Positions 1 through 10,665 of a stretch of DNA of 64,000 nt are shown piece by piece (positions within the stretch are counted from its first letter, which is position 1; every line of letters begins with the position of its first letter). The notes beneath the pieces were generated by a model that saw only the letters and a list, made by a program, of their open reading frames with translations, made no database searches and was not told the DNA's origin. The DNA comes from Azadirachta indica (Eukaryota; Streptophyta; Magnoliopsida; Sapindales; Meliaceae). The position numbers were made by a program, and so were the translations under genes. The DNA lies in the NCBI GenBank assembly GCA_022749755.1, contig CM040450.1, positions 565,452-629,451 of the forward strand, read 5' to 3'.

Positions 1-2184
1 CTCATCCGCGACTAATAATATATATCTTCCAACAATGCCAAAGTACGATAAATACCTGGATGTTCTGTCCACTTAAAGTCGTGGCACTTATTGATTAACT
101 CCCGTCTCAAGTTTCCTCACTTCGAAATGAAAATACGATTTCCAACAGTGTAAAGAATGTCATTTTCTGCCCAAACCATCTTATTTTGCCCTCTTGGGCA
201 AGTTCGATCAAACTATTGGCAAAGGGATAATGAGTTAAGCCTTTTTTAACAAGATCCAATATGCTATATTCTAGTCGGTTAATGGAAATGAACTCCGATT
301 TCAAACTCAGGGCATCTACGACAATATTGGATTATCTCGACTTCTACTCCATGACATAATTAAACTCCGCTAAAAAGTCTTGCCATCCTATTTGCTTAGG
401 GCTAAGCTTTTTCTGATTTTGAAAGTAGCTAGTTGCAACATTATCAATCTTGATCACAAACCATCCCCTAAGCAAGTAATGCCGCAATACTCGCAAGCAA
501 TGGATGATTGCCGCATCTCCTTATTATACACAGGATACCGCCACTCCATATCATTGAGGTTGCGACTCTCATAGGCAAATAAGGTGAGCATCTTGCGTCA
601 ACACAGCCCCAAAAGCATAATCCGACACATCTGTTTGAACTTCAAATGATTTGAATAGTCGGCCAGCGCCAAAACTAGCTCCTCAATCACTACTTGCTTA
701 AGGTCTTCGAAAGAACTTTGACAGGTTACCATCCAATCCTCCACCTACTTCTTCTTAAGTAAGTTTGTCAAAGGCGTTATTTTCTTTGAGTAACCCTGAA
801 TAAAGTATCGATAGTAGTTAATAAGGCTAAGGAAAGATCTCAATTCAGGAATGGAAATAGAGGGCTTCCATTCTTCGATGACGCGAACCTTAACTGTGTC
901 TATATGTAGCCGTTCATTAGATATCTTGTGTCCAAGAAATAGTTGGGAGAACGAGTATTTCTTTAGTTTTACATAAAGCTTGTTCTCTCGCAAAACTTAA
1001 AAAACATGATTCAAGTACTTCATATGCTCCTCGAGGCTCACACTATACACAACAACATCATCTAGATACACCACTATAAATTTGTCAAAAAATAGATGGA
1101 ATATTCAATTCATAAGAGTGCAGAAAGTTGCTGGTGCGTTGGTGAGGCCGAAAGGCATAACTGAAACTTATACGATCCATAACGTATCGCGCATGTAGTC
1201 TTCGGTTTATCTTCATCCACAATGCGAGAAATATGGTACCTGTTCTTCACTGTCACTTTATTTAGTGATTGGTAATCGATACACATCTGTAAACGTCCGT
1301 CATGCTTCCATTAAAATAATACCAGTGCGCTAAAAGGTGTTTTCAAAGGTCTCACAAACCTGGCATCCAACAACTTTATTAATTGCTTTCGAAGCTTTTC
1401 AAGTTCTTGCGAAACCATCCTGTAAGGACCCATTGCTAGAGGCTTAGTACCCGGTTCAAGTTCAATGGCATGGTCGACTTCATGCCTTGGAGAAACTTTC
1501 TTGGGCAGTTTGAGTGGTATCACGTCACTAAACTCTTAAAGAATGCCTTGAACTTCCTTCGAAATGTCAAAAATTAGAGTCGGAGTAGTTTCATGCTTGA
1601 GTATAGTCAAGTAAGTTTCCTCCCTTTTCTTCACACCTCTCACAACTTGTAAAGGCGACAATACCTTCATCCCGACTTGAATCCACTCAAACGACACTTT
1701 GTGTACTCTCCCTACATCCTTGGTTTTCATACACCCATCATTTGTTAATATGAAGGGCAATATTCGATCAATGAACTCATCACCCAACATAAGCTGAAAA
1801 TCGCTCATCGGTATAATGTTCATGTCCACCTTACCTTGCCACATCCCAATTTTAATTGGTACACTGTGAATGACTTCACAAATAGGCCGAGGTGATTGAT
1901 CAACAACTTTAACCTATCTCTACTCTTTTCTATTTTGCTAACCCTAACTTCCTTGCCAAATTCTTCGCAACCAAGCACTGATTAGCATCAAAATCAATTA
2001 AAGTCTTAAATCTGACCCTATTTATATTGGCGACGACATATTTGAACATCTTCCTAGGTTCTAACTTCACTATTGCCTTAGTCTCGACAGCCTCTCTCTT
2101 AGACGACCCTTTTATCTTTATAGCATTGAGGATGCACATAGAATCTATCCGGGTATCCTCTATTTTCTCATACGAACTAAGCAT
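1..2184 (-). pseudogene. pol: gypsy pol pseudogene (PR-RT-RH-INT)
   Basis: The polyprotein is broken into short frames. The protease region (1536-2184) has LIDFDANQ where an active enzyme would have a D-T/S-G-A triad, so the catalytic aspartate remains but the next residues are lost. RT starts at 1311-1523, with the family's DHAIELEPG motif. The catalytic motif YLDDVVVYS lies around 1042-1072, and FLGHKIS plus FLSLINYYRYFI lie in 745-993. The RNase H motif DVSDYAFGAVLTQ is near 590-640. The zinc-binding start of integrase, including the block before PGIYRTLALL, lies at 1-304. It is a non-functional relic. Confidence 0.85.
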
Positions 2185-2189
2185 GGCAT

Positions 2190-3424
2190 TAAGTCGACTC
2201 AGTTACGAACACTCTTTTGTGTGGTGTGCCCTACCGCACAAATAACAAGTCCACTGCTTCCCTTGTCGCACTGCTTATGATACGGCTCTTCATCGCCATC
2301 TCACTACTCTGTATCTTTTTGTGTCCTCCCCTTGTATTGTTGGGGTTTCGGCTTGTGAGGTTTATCGGCCCCACCTTTCTCCTGGCCACCTTTGTTTGGT
2401 TTTCTAATTCGGTCTTGTTTTAGAGGCTTTCGGCTATACTCAATCAAAGTTTCGGCTGCGGTATTTGCTAAAGTAAGGTCTTACACATTCCTCCGCTTCA
2501 GCTTTTGTTCGGCTTAAGGTTATAACCCATCAAGGAAAAATAGTAATCGACTTTTTTCTAGCATGTCTGTAATCTCGAGCATCAAGGAATTGTATTCTCA
2601 CACGTATTCCTTAATTGAGCACCATTACTTCAACCCAGAAGTTTACGCATAGCCACCTCTTCAACATTTTCGGGGTAGAATTGCCTCTTGAATTCCACCT
2701 TAAATGCGTCCCAAGTAACGATATGGTATAATCCTCTCTCTATTTCTATGTGTCAGTATCTCCACCACGGCGCCACATTAACGTCAAAATAAAGAGTTAC
2801 GGTGTTTATCTGGAGTTCATCTTCACGCAATTGAGTAGCATCGACATGGTGCCCCATAATCTATAGGAAATTCTCTATTTCCTTAGCATGCCACTTACCC
2901 GAAAACTTAAGAGGATCTGGAACCCAAACTCTTGGCGCACTGCTTGAAGCAGTACCAGAAGTGATAGTGATTTTGCACAATATGAGGTCTTAGCAAAATT
3001 CTGCCACCTCTACCTTTTCCGTATCCAATTGTACCATTACCCTATCCTTAAATTCATCCATGACCTGCCTCATAGACTCGGCATAAGTGTTGAAAGTCTA
3101 TTGGAGTCTCCCCTCAATAAGGGTAGCCACCGTATCCATTTCACGATCCCCTACTTGATCGTAGAGAGTGTTGAGACGCTCATGAATGTCACCCAAAAAC
3201 AATTCAAGTTTTGCCAACCTAACTTCAAAAGAGGTCACCATTTCTTTTGACACCACCCTCTCTTTCGTCACCTTCTTCTTGTCAACAACACGCCCACGCT
3301 CCTCTTGAACTAACTTCGTAACTTTACTACCATCAATATCCTTGGCAGTCATCAGAATTCTACTGCAACCAACTTCCAACAAACAAAGTTCTATTACCAC
3401 AATTTCATAGTAATTCTGCCACAA
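2190..3424 (-). pseudogene. gag: gypsy gag pseudogene
   Basis: This encodes the capsid/nucleocapsid polyprotein of the gypsy element in broken frames. The 3098-3424 part is a charged, coiled-coil-like N-terminal stretch. Around 2560-2720 the minus strand encodes a retrotransposon-gag core including FKVEFKRQFYPENVEE, interrupted by stops. Near 2205-2260 a zinc knuckle reads CYLCGRAHHTKEC, matching CX2CX3HX4C. Several stops and frameshifts separate these blocks. Confidence 0.8.
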
Positions 3425-3600
3425 GAAATCAACAATCTAGAATTCTCCAACAATTACCCAACAGCAACCAAAGATGTAACAAGGTTTCCACAACATCAAT
3501 CAAACCCTAGGTTCTACAACCAAGGTTTCACAATGCTAGCTTCAGCAAACAATAGCCATGATGAAATGGACTATCATACCACATAAAAATCACCCAAATT

Positions 3601-3613
3601 GCTCTAATACCAA
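3601..3613 (-). other. Primer-binding site, initiator tRNA-Met type
   Basis: The minus strand reads TTGGTATTAGAGC one base after the LTR end. It differs at one base from the usual plant site TGGTATCAGAGC, complementary to the 3' end of initiator methionine tRNA. Confidence 0.75.
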
Positions 3614-3614
3614 C

Positions 3615-4227
3615 TGTCACCTGCTGGAAAAACTGAGATTACAGCATCTAACTTAGCTGATAGGAAAACCGAACTAAGTAAGCTTTCAAAAGCCGAGATC
3701 AAAATGGGTTGCTTGTGTGATTACTGAGTAGCGTGAGTTTCCTGTCCAATATAAGTGAAAACGAATTGCAAATAGAAGAAACGAAGAGCAAAACGTGAGA
3801 GAGAGAGTGAAAAATGGTAAAAGTTTCTTCATCATACTAAACAAGCATTACACACATATATATTTACATTCGAATGGTTAAGATTGCTTTCTACAAAGCA
3901 CTAAGATTAAATGACAACATTTTATATACAAATACCTCAAAATATCACACTTAACCCCACTATCACATATTGGGCCTATTGGGCACGAACAGTGCCCGAG
4001 CTACAATGTGCGCCGCAGTACAAACTGCCCCTTTGTCTTGCTTTCTGCCCAACTCAATGAGGAAAGGTTCAATTAGGATTTTGTTTTTTTGCCTCAGTGG
4101 AGATTTCAGCCAATATGCCCACTGTAGTCATGATAGGATCCGCTCACGCGTACGGTGCAACACCTAACGCTTGTAGATGAAGTTCGCGTGCTCTTGGAGT
4201 TACCACTTGTGCTGGCGACACGTAACA
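3615..4227 (-). repeat. 5' LTR of the gypsy element
   Basis: On the minus strand this 613-bp block starts TGTTACG and ends GTGACA, giving imperfect TG...CA inverted ends, and it is followed at once by a tRNA-Met-type primer site. It holds a TATA-like stretch near 3921-3933 and a GC-rich part (3970-4160) with a GGGCAC...GTGCCC hairpin near 3978. The downstream LTR lies outside the window, so the boundaries rest on the terminal motifs alone. Confidence 0.7.
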
Positions 4228-4234
4228 AATCACT

Positions 4235-6550
4235 ATTTCTCTTCCTCATCAAAATCTATTAAATTCTGAAAATCTGCACTCTTCCATTCATTCCCCAATA
4301 TTTTGTGCGTATAATAAACAGATCCCACATTTTTTCACTACATCACGACGCTCAAGATCTGTAGACCCTCTAGCAACCCTACCAAAATAAAGTGGATGAA
4401 GACCTCGTTAATCTTCTTAAACTGATTCAATCTGTGGATTAATATGTACCCCAAATGGACATGATCTAAAATAGCATCATCTTATGGTCTCCCAAAAACC
4501 AGTTTGCCGCAAGAGGCAAAATGCCAATCCCCATCTTCAATTTTGACTTTTAACCCATAATGTAGGTCAGTGTAATGGTGTCCTGCAAATGTTGCAACAA
4601 CGCAAAAAGCTTATCCGAGACACGTATTGTTGAACCGCTCGTCACTTGGTGGCAAGTCCAGAGTTACGGAAGATCCCATACTTTGAAATTTAAACCACTC
4701 TAGAATTTCACTTCCTGAATAACTCATATAAGCACCAACATGTCGATAGAGATTTTGCTTCAGGCAAATCATCATTTTTAAACATGAATATAATTGTTAA
4801 GTTAATTTAATTAGTAAACATATCATGTTGGTACAAAAGGAAAGAGTTAGGGACACACCTGATCTACTTTTTCCCACCACCCATTTGGTATAAGTTGAAT
4901 GTTCTGTAGATTTTCTTCAACAATTTTTCTGAGCTCATCTGCATCCAATTTACAACAATTATCCAAGATAAAGGCCCGATGGCAGGAGGATGACATCGAA
5001 AGTTTGAATAAAGTCTATAAATATGATAATGCTTCCAGTTATGTGCAATGATTGGCATACATGTATTCTAGATTGCAAGGAAGCTTTGGTAAGGATTGCA
5101 GCCTCTTGCAATAGCTTAAACAGAGTGCCCTCAAATTAGAAAGGTTTTTGATGATTTCTGGTATTCTCTCGAAATTTTTTTGCGCTAGACCCAATCTTTC
5201 TAATGAGGATAACTGGCCAAGAGTTTCAGGTAATTCTGTAATGCCTAGTCGCTTAGTTCTAAATACTGTAGATTACGCTAGCCGTCTGAAGATAATGAAA
5301 TAGGCAATGTATGACCCATCTGCTCATGACCTCTCAATCCACTTAATTTTAATCGACAAAGGTAGTTTAAACGTACAATGGATGATGGTAGTTCTCGTAT
5401 AGTAGTATTATCAATAAACACATTAACAAAAGCTTTTAGATTTCGAATTTCATCAGCCAATCTCTGAATATTTAAGCAATGAGAGAGTGTAATATATTTA
5501 CGAGATTTCATCTTACCTATGCCTCTTGGAAGCTGCTCAAGCCTTGAACATTTCTGAAGACTCAATGTGTCTAGACGTGATAGACACTCGATGGATGAGG
5601 GCAATTTTTTAATTGCAGTTCCATCTAAACGTAACTCTAGTAAACTACAACATGAGAACCCTGGCAAACTCTTCAGACTTCGGCAGTTTTCTAGATTTAG
5701 TACAAGAAGTTTATCCAAATGTTGTGTAGATGAAAGTAGCTCAACTAAACTCGAGCAACCTGCTAAATTCAAATTCCAAAGATTTTGGGCTTTTGAGAGC
5801 TTTGGAAGTTTGGCTAGCTGTTTGGAGTAATTGAGATCGATCTCTCTTAAGTTAAAAAGATTCTGAGAAAAGATAGACAAATAATTAGCATCAGCGAAAG
5901 ATTAACAAAAATAACTAGCATTATATTCCTTAAAACTTACAGGTAAAATATTTTTTAAGTAAATATTTAAACATACCTGAACATCATCCCATAGTCGTTC
6001 AATGTTACTGTTTGGTAACGATTTTGACATACATGCTTTCCACTCAAGATATCGTAATTTAATGAAAATGTATCCTAAACCTTCAAATCACATATCTGAA
6101 ATTTATTTTTTCCATAAAATTTTAAGAATTTCAGTTTACGCATCTTTTCAAAAGCATCAAAGTTTAAACTTACTTCTTTAACTTTAAACATATTTAAACA
6201 AATGCCTTAAAATATTCCAGTTCCCGCCAATCAATAAGGCAAAAGTTAATATCAAATTTGACTTAATTCAAGAAAATAATTCTTATAAAATGATAAAAAT
6301 CCCAATTGCACGATAAAAAATGAAATAGGCTACCTTAAAGAAGAGTATTGGCACTTAAATTGAAAATCATAATCGTTAGATGTTTGCTAATATATAAATG
6401 GATATAACAGAATTTCTAGTATTATACAAAGTATATGCTCATACTTCTTATACAGATTATTTTTTCTTAATAACTTGTAATTACATCAACTATTCATTAA
6501 TTTTAATTTTCGATTTTTCAATAATATTATTATACGTGTGTGTTTATACT
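4235..6550 (-). pseudogene. 5'-truncated tandem copy of the TNL gene (intron 2 to C-terminal exon)
   Basis: This block is collinear with about 6965-9205 of the neighbouring TNL. It covers part of intron 2 (about 6236-6550), an exon-3 remnant (about 5979-6231), the LRR exon 4 (about 4862-5867, with an open stretch at 5278-5880) and the C-terminal exon (about 4280-4800). It has no TIR or NB-ARC. Decay is clear: the exon-3 acceptor AG is replaced by GG, the exon-3 frame has stops and a short deletion, TAG codons follow LPISLSSDG near 5278, a one-base deletion lies near 5240, and several stops lie in the last exon. It keeps about 40 LRR residues (ADEIRNLK...LPSSIVRLNYLC) that the longer copy has lost, so neither copy is simply derived from the present form of the other. 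Confidence 0.85.
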
Positions 6551-7016
6551 GTGACAACCCTATTTTTTAAGTATTAATAAAATCTCTTTTCAAAGATTCA
6601 ATCCATGAATATAGGCTATACACTGAATCACGTAAATTTTAGTGTCTTATTTGTTTTTCTTACTTATCTTATGTTAAATTTCTAATTACAATGTTAACCA
6701 GAGTTCTATGTCAACAATAATAAAATAAAACTATTATATATATGATCAAGATAATGATCGACTATTATTATTATTATTATCAAAAGCCATCATCATTCGT
6801 GTGAACTTATTTCATTTCATTTGATCCAATAACAACAAAAAGTAATTGCTTCTGGATTAAAATTCAACAAATTCTGAAAATTTGGACCCTTGATTGCCCA
6901 TTTAATTGTATTGGAAATCGATCAAATCGTTTAATATTTCAATCTTTCAAAAGTGCAGCTGCCATTTCTCTTCCTCATCAGTATTGCTAAAACTTCATTC
7001 TGCAATGATCTTTCAC
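6551..7016. other. Spacer between the two TNL copies
   Basis: This AT-rich stretch separates the duplicated intron-2 end of the short copy from the stop of the long copy. It includes an ATT triplet run near 6766-6780 and, from about 6965, the downstream region shared with the other copy at about 4235-4290. No coding sequence was seen. Confidence 0.5.
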
Positions 7017-7514
7017 TCATTCCCCAGTATTTTGTGCGTCTAATAAACGGATTCCACATTTTTTCACCACGTCACAACAGTCTATAGGTATGTGAAAATT
7101 CTTTTTAACATAGTACTGGATGAAGACCTCGCTAATATTCTTGAACCAATTCAGTCTTGTAAATAATATGTACCCTAAATGGACATGATCTGAATCGACA
7201 GAAGCAAATGATCTTCCAATAACCATTGGGCTGCCAAAGGCAAAATGCCAATCATCATCTTCGGTTTTGACTTTCAACTTGTAGTATAAGCGTAAATCAT
7301 GGTCAACATAATGATGTTCTCCAAATGCTACAATAATGCAAAAAGCAAAGCCGAGAGATCCGGAGTCAAGGAACGCCTCATCGCTTGGTGGCAGCTTTAG
7401 AGTTATGGAAGATCCCCTACTTTGAAATTTGAACCATTTTGGAATTTCACTTCCTGGGTAACTGATACAAGAACGAATGCTCCAATAACGATTCTGTTTC
7501 ACGCAAATCATCAT
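7017..7514 (-). CDS. Exon 5: C-terminal jelly-roll/post-LRR (C-JID) domain
   Basis: The exon is open to a stop at 7017-7019, following the acceptor TTAAAG. It contains CISYPGSEIPKWFKFQ, the signature of the post-LRR domain found in many TNLs, and GSSITLKLPPSD. In TNLs of known structure (ROQ1, RPP1) this domain helps bind the ligand; here that is inferred from family. The 77-bp intron before it is phase 0. Confidence 0.85.
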   Translation of the reverse strand: MMICVKQNRYWSIRSCISYPGSEIPKWFKFQSRGSSITLKLPPSDEAFLDSGSLGFAFCIIVAFGEHHYVDHDLRLYYKLKVKTEDDDWHFAFGSPMVIGRSFASVDSDHVHLGYILFTRLNWFKNISEVFIQYYVKKNFHIPIDCCDVVKKCGIRLLDAQNTGE

Positions 7515-7591
7515 CTTTAACATGAATATAATTGTTAATTTAATTAATCAGCATATCATGTTGGTATAAAAGGAGAGAGTAAGGGACACAC

Positions 7592-8865
7592 CTGTTCTGC
7601 TTTTTCCAGCCATGCAGTTGCTATAAGCTGAATATTCTGTAGATTTTCTTTAACAATTTTTCTAAGCTTATCTCCATCCAATTTGAAACAATTTTCCAAG
7701 TTAAAGAATTGATAGCGCATGAATGACGTCGGAAGTTTGAATAAAATTTGTGAACCTGATAATGCTTTAAGTAATGTGCAATCATTTGCATCCATGTAAT
7801 TTAGACTACAGGGAAGCTTTGGTAAGGATTGTAACCTCTCGCAATAGCTTAGACGGAGTATCAGCAACTTAGAAAGGTTTATGATGCTTTTTGGTATTCT
7901 CTCGAAATTGTTTTTCTCCAAATTCAAACTTTTTAGTGAGGATAACTTGTCGAGAGTTTTAGGTAATTTCGTGATGCCACAGTCAATCAGTTCCATATGC
8001 GCTAGATTGCGTGAATGATCTGAGGATAATAAACTAGGCAATATATGACCCATTTCCTCATCACCACTCAATCCACTTAATTCATTTTCTCTTTAAAGCA
8101 ATAAGAGAGTTTCCAACTTACCTAAGCCTCTTGGAAGCTGCTCAAGCCTTGAACATTTTTGAAAACCCAATGCAACTAGTCTTGATCGATGCTCAATAGA
8201 TGAGGGCAATTTTGTAATTGCAGCTCGATCTAAATATAAGTCTTCCAACTTACAAGACGAGATCTGTGGCAGACTCTTAAGATTTCGACAGCCATATAGA
8301 TTTAGGAAAGCAAGTTTATCCAAATGTTGTATAGATGAATGCAGCTCAACCAAACTTGAGCAACCTGCTAAATTCAATATCTCAAGATTTTGGGCTTTTG
8401 AGAGGTCTGGAAGTTTGGTTAGCTGTACGGAGTACAAGAGGTCTATCTCTCTTAAGTTAAAAAGATTCTGAGGAAAGACAAATAATTAGCATCTTTGAAA
8501 GAGTAACAGAGATAATTAGCATATATGTTCTTTAAAACTTATTGATACAGTATTTCTAACATATTGATGCATACCTGGACACCTTCCCATAGTTCTTCAA
8601 CCTTACTGCTCCGTAATTTAAGTGAATTAAGATTCTCTACTTGAACCTTTGAAGGTAACGATTTTAACGGATATGCTTCCCAATAAAGATATCGTAGCTT
8701 GGTGAAAATATATCCTGAATCTCTAAAAACACATCTTTTAAATTTGTTCTCTCCATAAAATTTTAAGAATCTCAATTTAGGCATCTTTTCAAAAGTGTTA
8801 AAGTTTAAATTTATTTCTTCAATTTTAGACTGATCTAAAGAGATACATTGGATTGCTTTAGTTCC
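7592..8865 (-). CDS. Exons 3 and 4: leucine-rich repeats (stop and deletion in exon 4)
   Basis: Exon 3 (8575-8865) starts GTKAIQCISLD and ends VEELWEGVQ at donor CAG/GTATGC. Exon 4 (7592-8467) starts NLFNLREIDL and carries plant LRRs of the LxxLxxLxLxxCxxLxxLP type: LPDLSKAQNLEIL, CRNLKSLPQI, CSRLEQLPRG, then CGITKLPKTL and CERLQSLPKLP, ending KAEQ at donor CAG/GTGTGT. At 8093-8095 a TAA interrupts the frame, which then resumes in phase (REN ELSGLSGDEEMGH). Relative to the tandem copy, about 40 residues (1-2 LRRs) are missing exactly at this point, so the stop sits at a deletion scar. Confidence 0.85.
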
Positions 8866-9267
8866 CTAAAAATCAATAAGACAGAAGTTAGTGTTGAATT
8901 ATGTAATTGAAAAAAAATAATTATTTTAAAGTGATAAACTTTCAATTGCACGACAAAAAGAAAAAGGAAAGGCTACTTTAAAGGAAGCATATTCACACTT
9001 AAATTGATATCATAATTTTTGTATTTTGCTAGTATATAAATAGATGTAATGATATTTCTAATACTATATGAAGTATATAACCATACTTCTTATACAAATT
9101 GCTTTCTTCATATGATTTATTACTACATCAAGTATATATTCAGTAACTTTTATTTTTTATTTTTTCAAAAATCTTATTGCATGTGAATTTGTATATAAAT
9201 ATATACACAAAGTTTATAAACATAAAATTATTCTAGATACTAATCTAAAAAAGAGAAAAGTATTTAC

Positions 9268-10363
9268 CGTGTTGTATGTCAAAACTTCACAAATATCCTT
9301 AGCATTCCACAATCGACTTCGTTTTCCAGGATCATCATCAGATTCTTGTTGTACAATTTCTTTGCCCATTTCTTGTAACAAATCATGCATTGATATCTTG
9401 TTGTGGTCTAGTATAGTTATGAGTCCCTTATCAATAAGACTAGTTATTCCCACTCTTGCAGAGAAACTACAAGCATCCAAATATTTTGTGACAATATATT
9501 TGTTTTCTCCTTTAAGAAAACATGCAATATCTAGAAAAATATTTTTATCTTCCCTATCCAAGTTGTCATAACTTATTTTAAGCACCTTTTGGATACCTAT
9601 ATTTGGAAGTCTTTTCAACTTATTTATTGCACTTTCCCAATCTTCTTTGTCCTTTGCAAATAGAATGCCACCCAAAACTCTAAGAGCTAATGGAAGACCT
9701 TGACAATATTGCATTACCTTGCATGACAACTTCTCATAACCTATTTTAGGATGGTCGCAATTAAAGGCGTGCCGACTAAAAAGCTTAAGAGCATCGTCAT
9801 CTACTAATTCTTTCATCTTGTATATTTTTTTCACTCTACAAACTTTAAGAACATGTTTATCTCTTGTTGTGACTATGATCACACTCCCTTGCATGAACCA
9901 TTCAAGACTTCCTACTAAGGATTTTACTTGTTCAGAGCTAGTCACATCATCAAAAACAATCAAAACCTTTTTGCGACTTAATCTTCTAAAGTCGAAGTTA
10001 ATATTTGGAATATCCATCTTCACATTTTCATCATTTAATAATGTAGAAAGAAGTTTCCACCGCAAGTGAGCCAATCCTCCAGTTTTTTCAACTTCTTCTC
10101 TAACATTCTGAATGAAGCAAAACCCTTCAAAACAACTAGAGATATGGTTAAAAAATTCTCTAGCAATTGTTGTCTTACCAATACCACCAATACCCCAAAT
10201 ACCTAAAGTGTGAACTTCTGTTGATGAATAATTTAATAAGGACTGGATTTCTTTAATATGTAATTTCATTCCAACCAAATTTTTGTCAAGATCAAATCGA
10301 AAATTATTGTTTAACTTGTTCACAATATCTTCCACAATTTTCTCTATAAGTTCAGATTCAGAC
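9268..10363 (-). CDS. Exon 2: NB-ARC domain, all motifs intact
   Basis: The exon is open throughout. Counting from MEDIVNKLNN (10335): P-loop GIGGIGKTT at residues 48-56, RNBS-A GFCFIQNVRE at 71-80, kinase-2 VLIVFDDV at 124-131, RNBS-B SVIIVTTRD at 151-159, GLPLAL at 213-218, TIR-class RNBS-D FLDIACFL at 267-274 and MHD at 316-318. The acceptor TTAG/GTCTGA joins phase-correctly to exon 1, giving VIR-SESELIEKIVEDI. The donor ACG/GTAAAT ends after EVLTYNT, the usual TNL exon boundary. Nothing in this exon suggests loss of ATP binding. Confidence 0.92.
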
Positions 10364-10665
10364 CTAACAAAAATAAAAAAATAATTATAAGAGTTAATAG
10401 AGAAAAATAGCCAATTTTTATTCTTTTTAAATGCTAATAGCCAATTCTGAGGAAGTGGTTATTAACTGAAACTTTATTCAAAAAATAAAAAATGATTTTT
10501 GATGTATCTAAAAATATAAATATTATAGTATTTATTTTATCTATTATATATTTTTAATTAAATTAAGATATGAAATTTTAATAAATTATTTGTATATACT
10601 AAGATGAAATATCTCCGTACTACATATAGTGATTTTGTGTAATCGTATTGAGAACAAGTTATTAC

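Larger units (their letters stand above)
1..4227 (-). mobile_element. Ty3/gypsy LTR retrotransposon, 5' part, decayed
   Basis: Read on the minus strand, the order is LTR, primer-binding site, gag, aspartic protease, reverse transcriptase, RNase H and the start of integrase, which is the Ty3/gypsy order (copia elements place integrase before RT). The window edge cuts the element inside integrase, so the 3' LTR cannot be seen. Stops and frameshifts break every domain, so it cannot move by itself. Its 5' LTR abuts DNA homologous to the region just downstream of the TNL gene, so it inserted at the 3' end of the truncated TNL copy after or around the time of that duplication. Confidence 0.9.
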
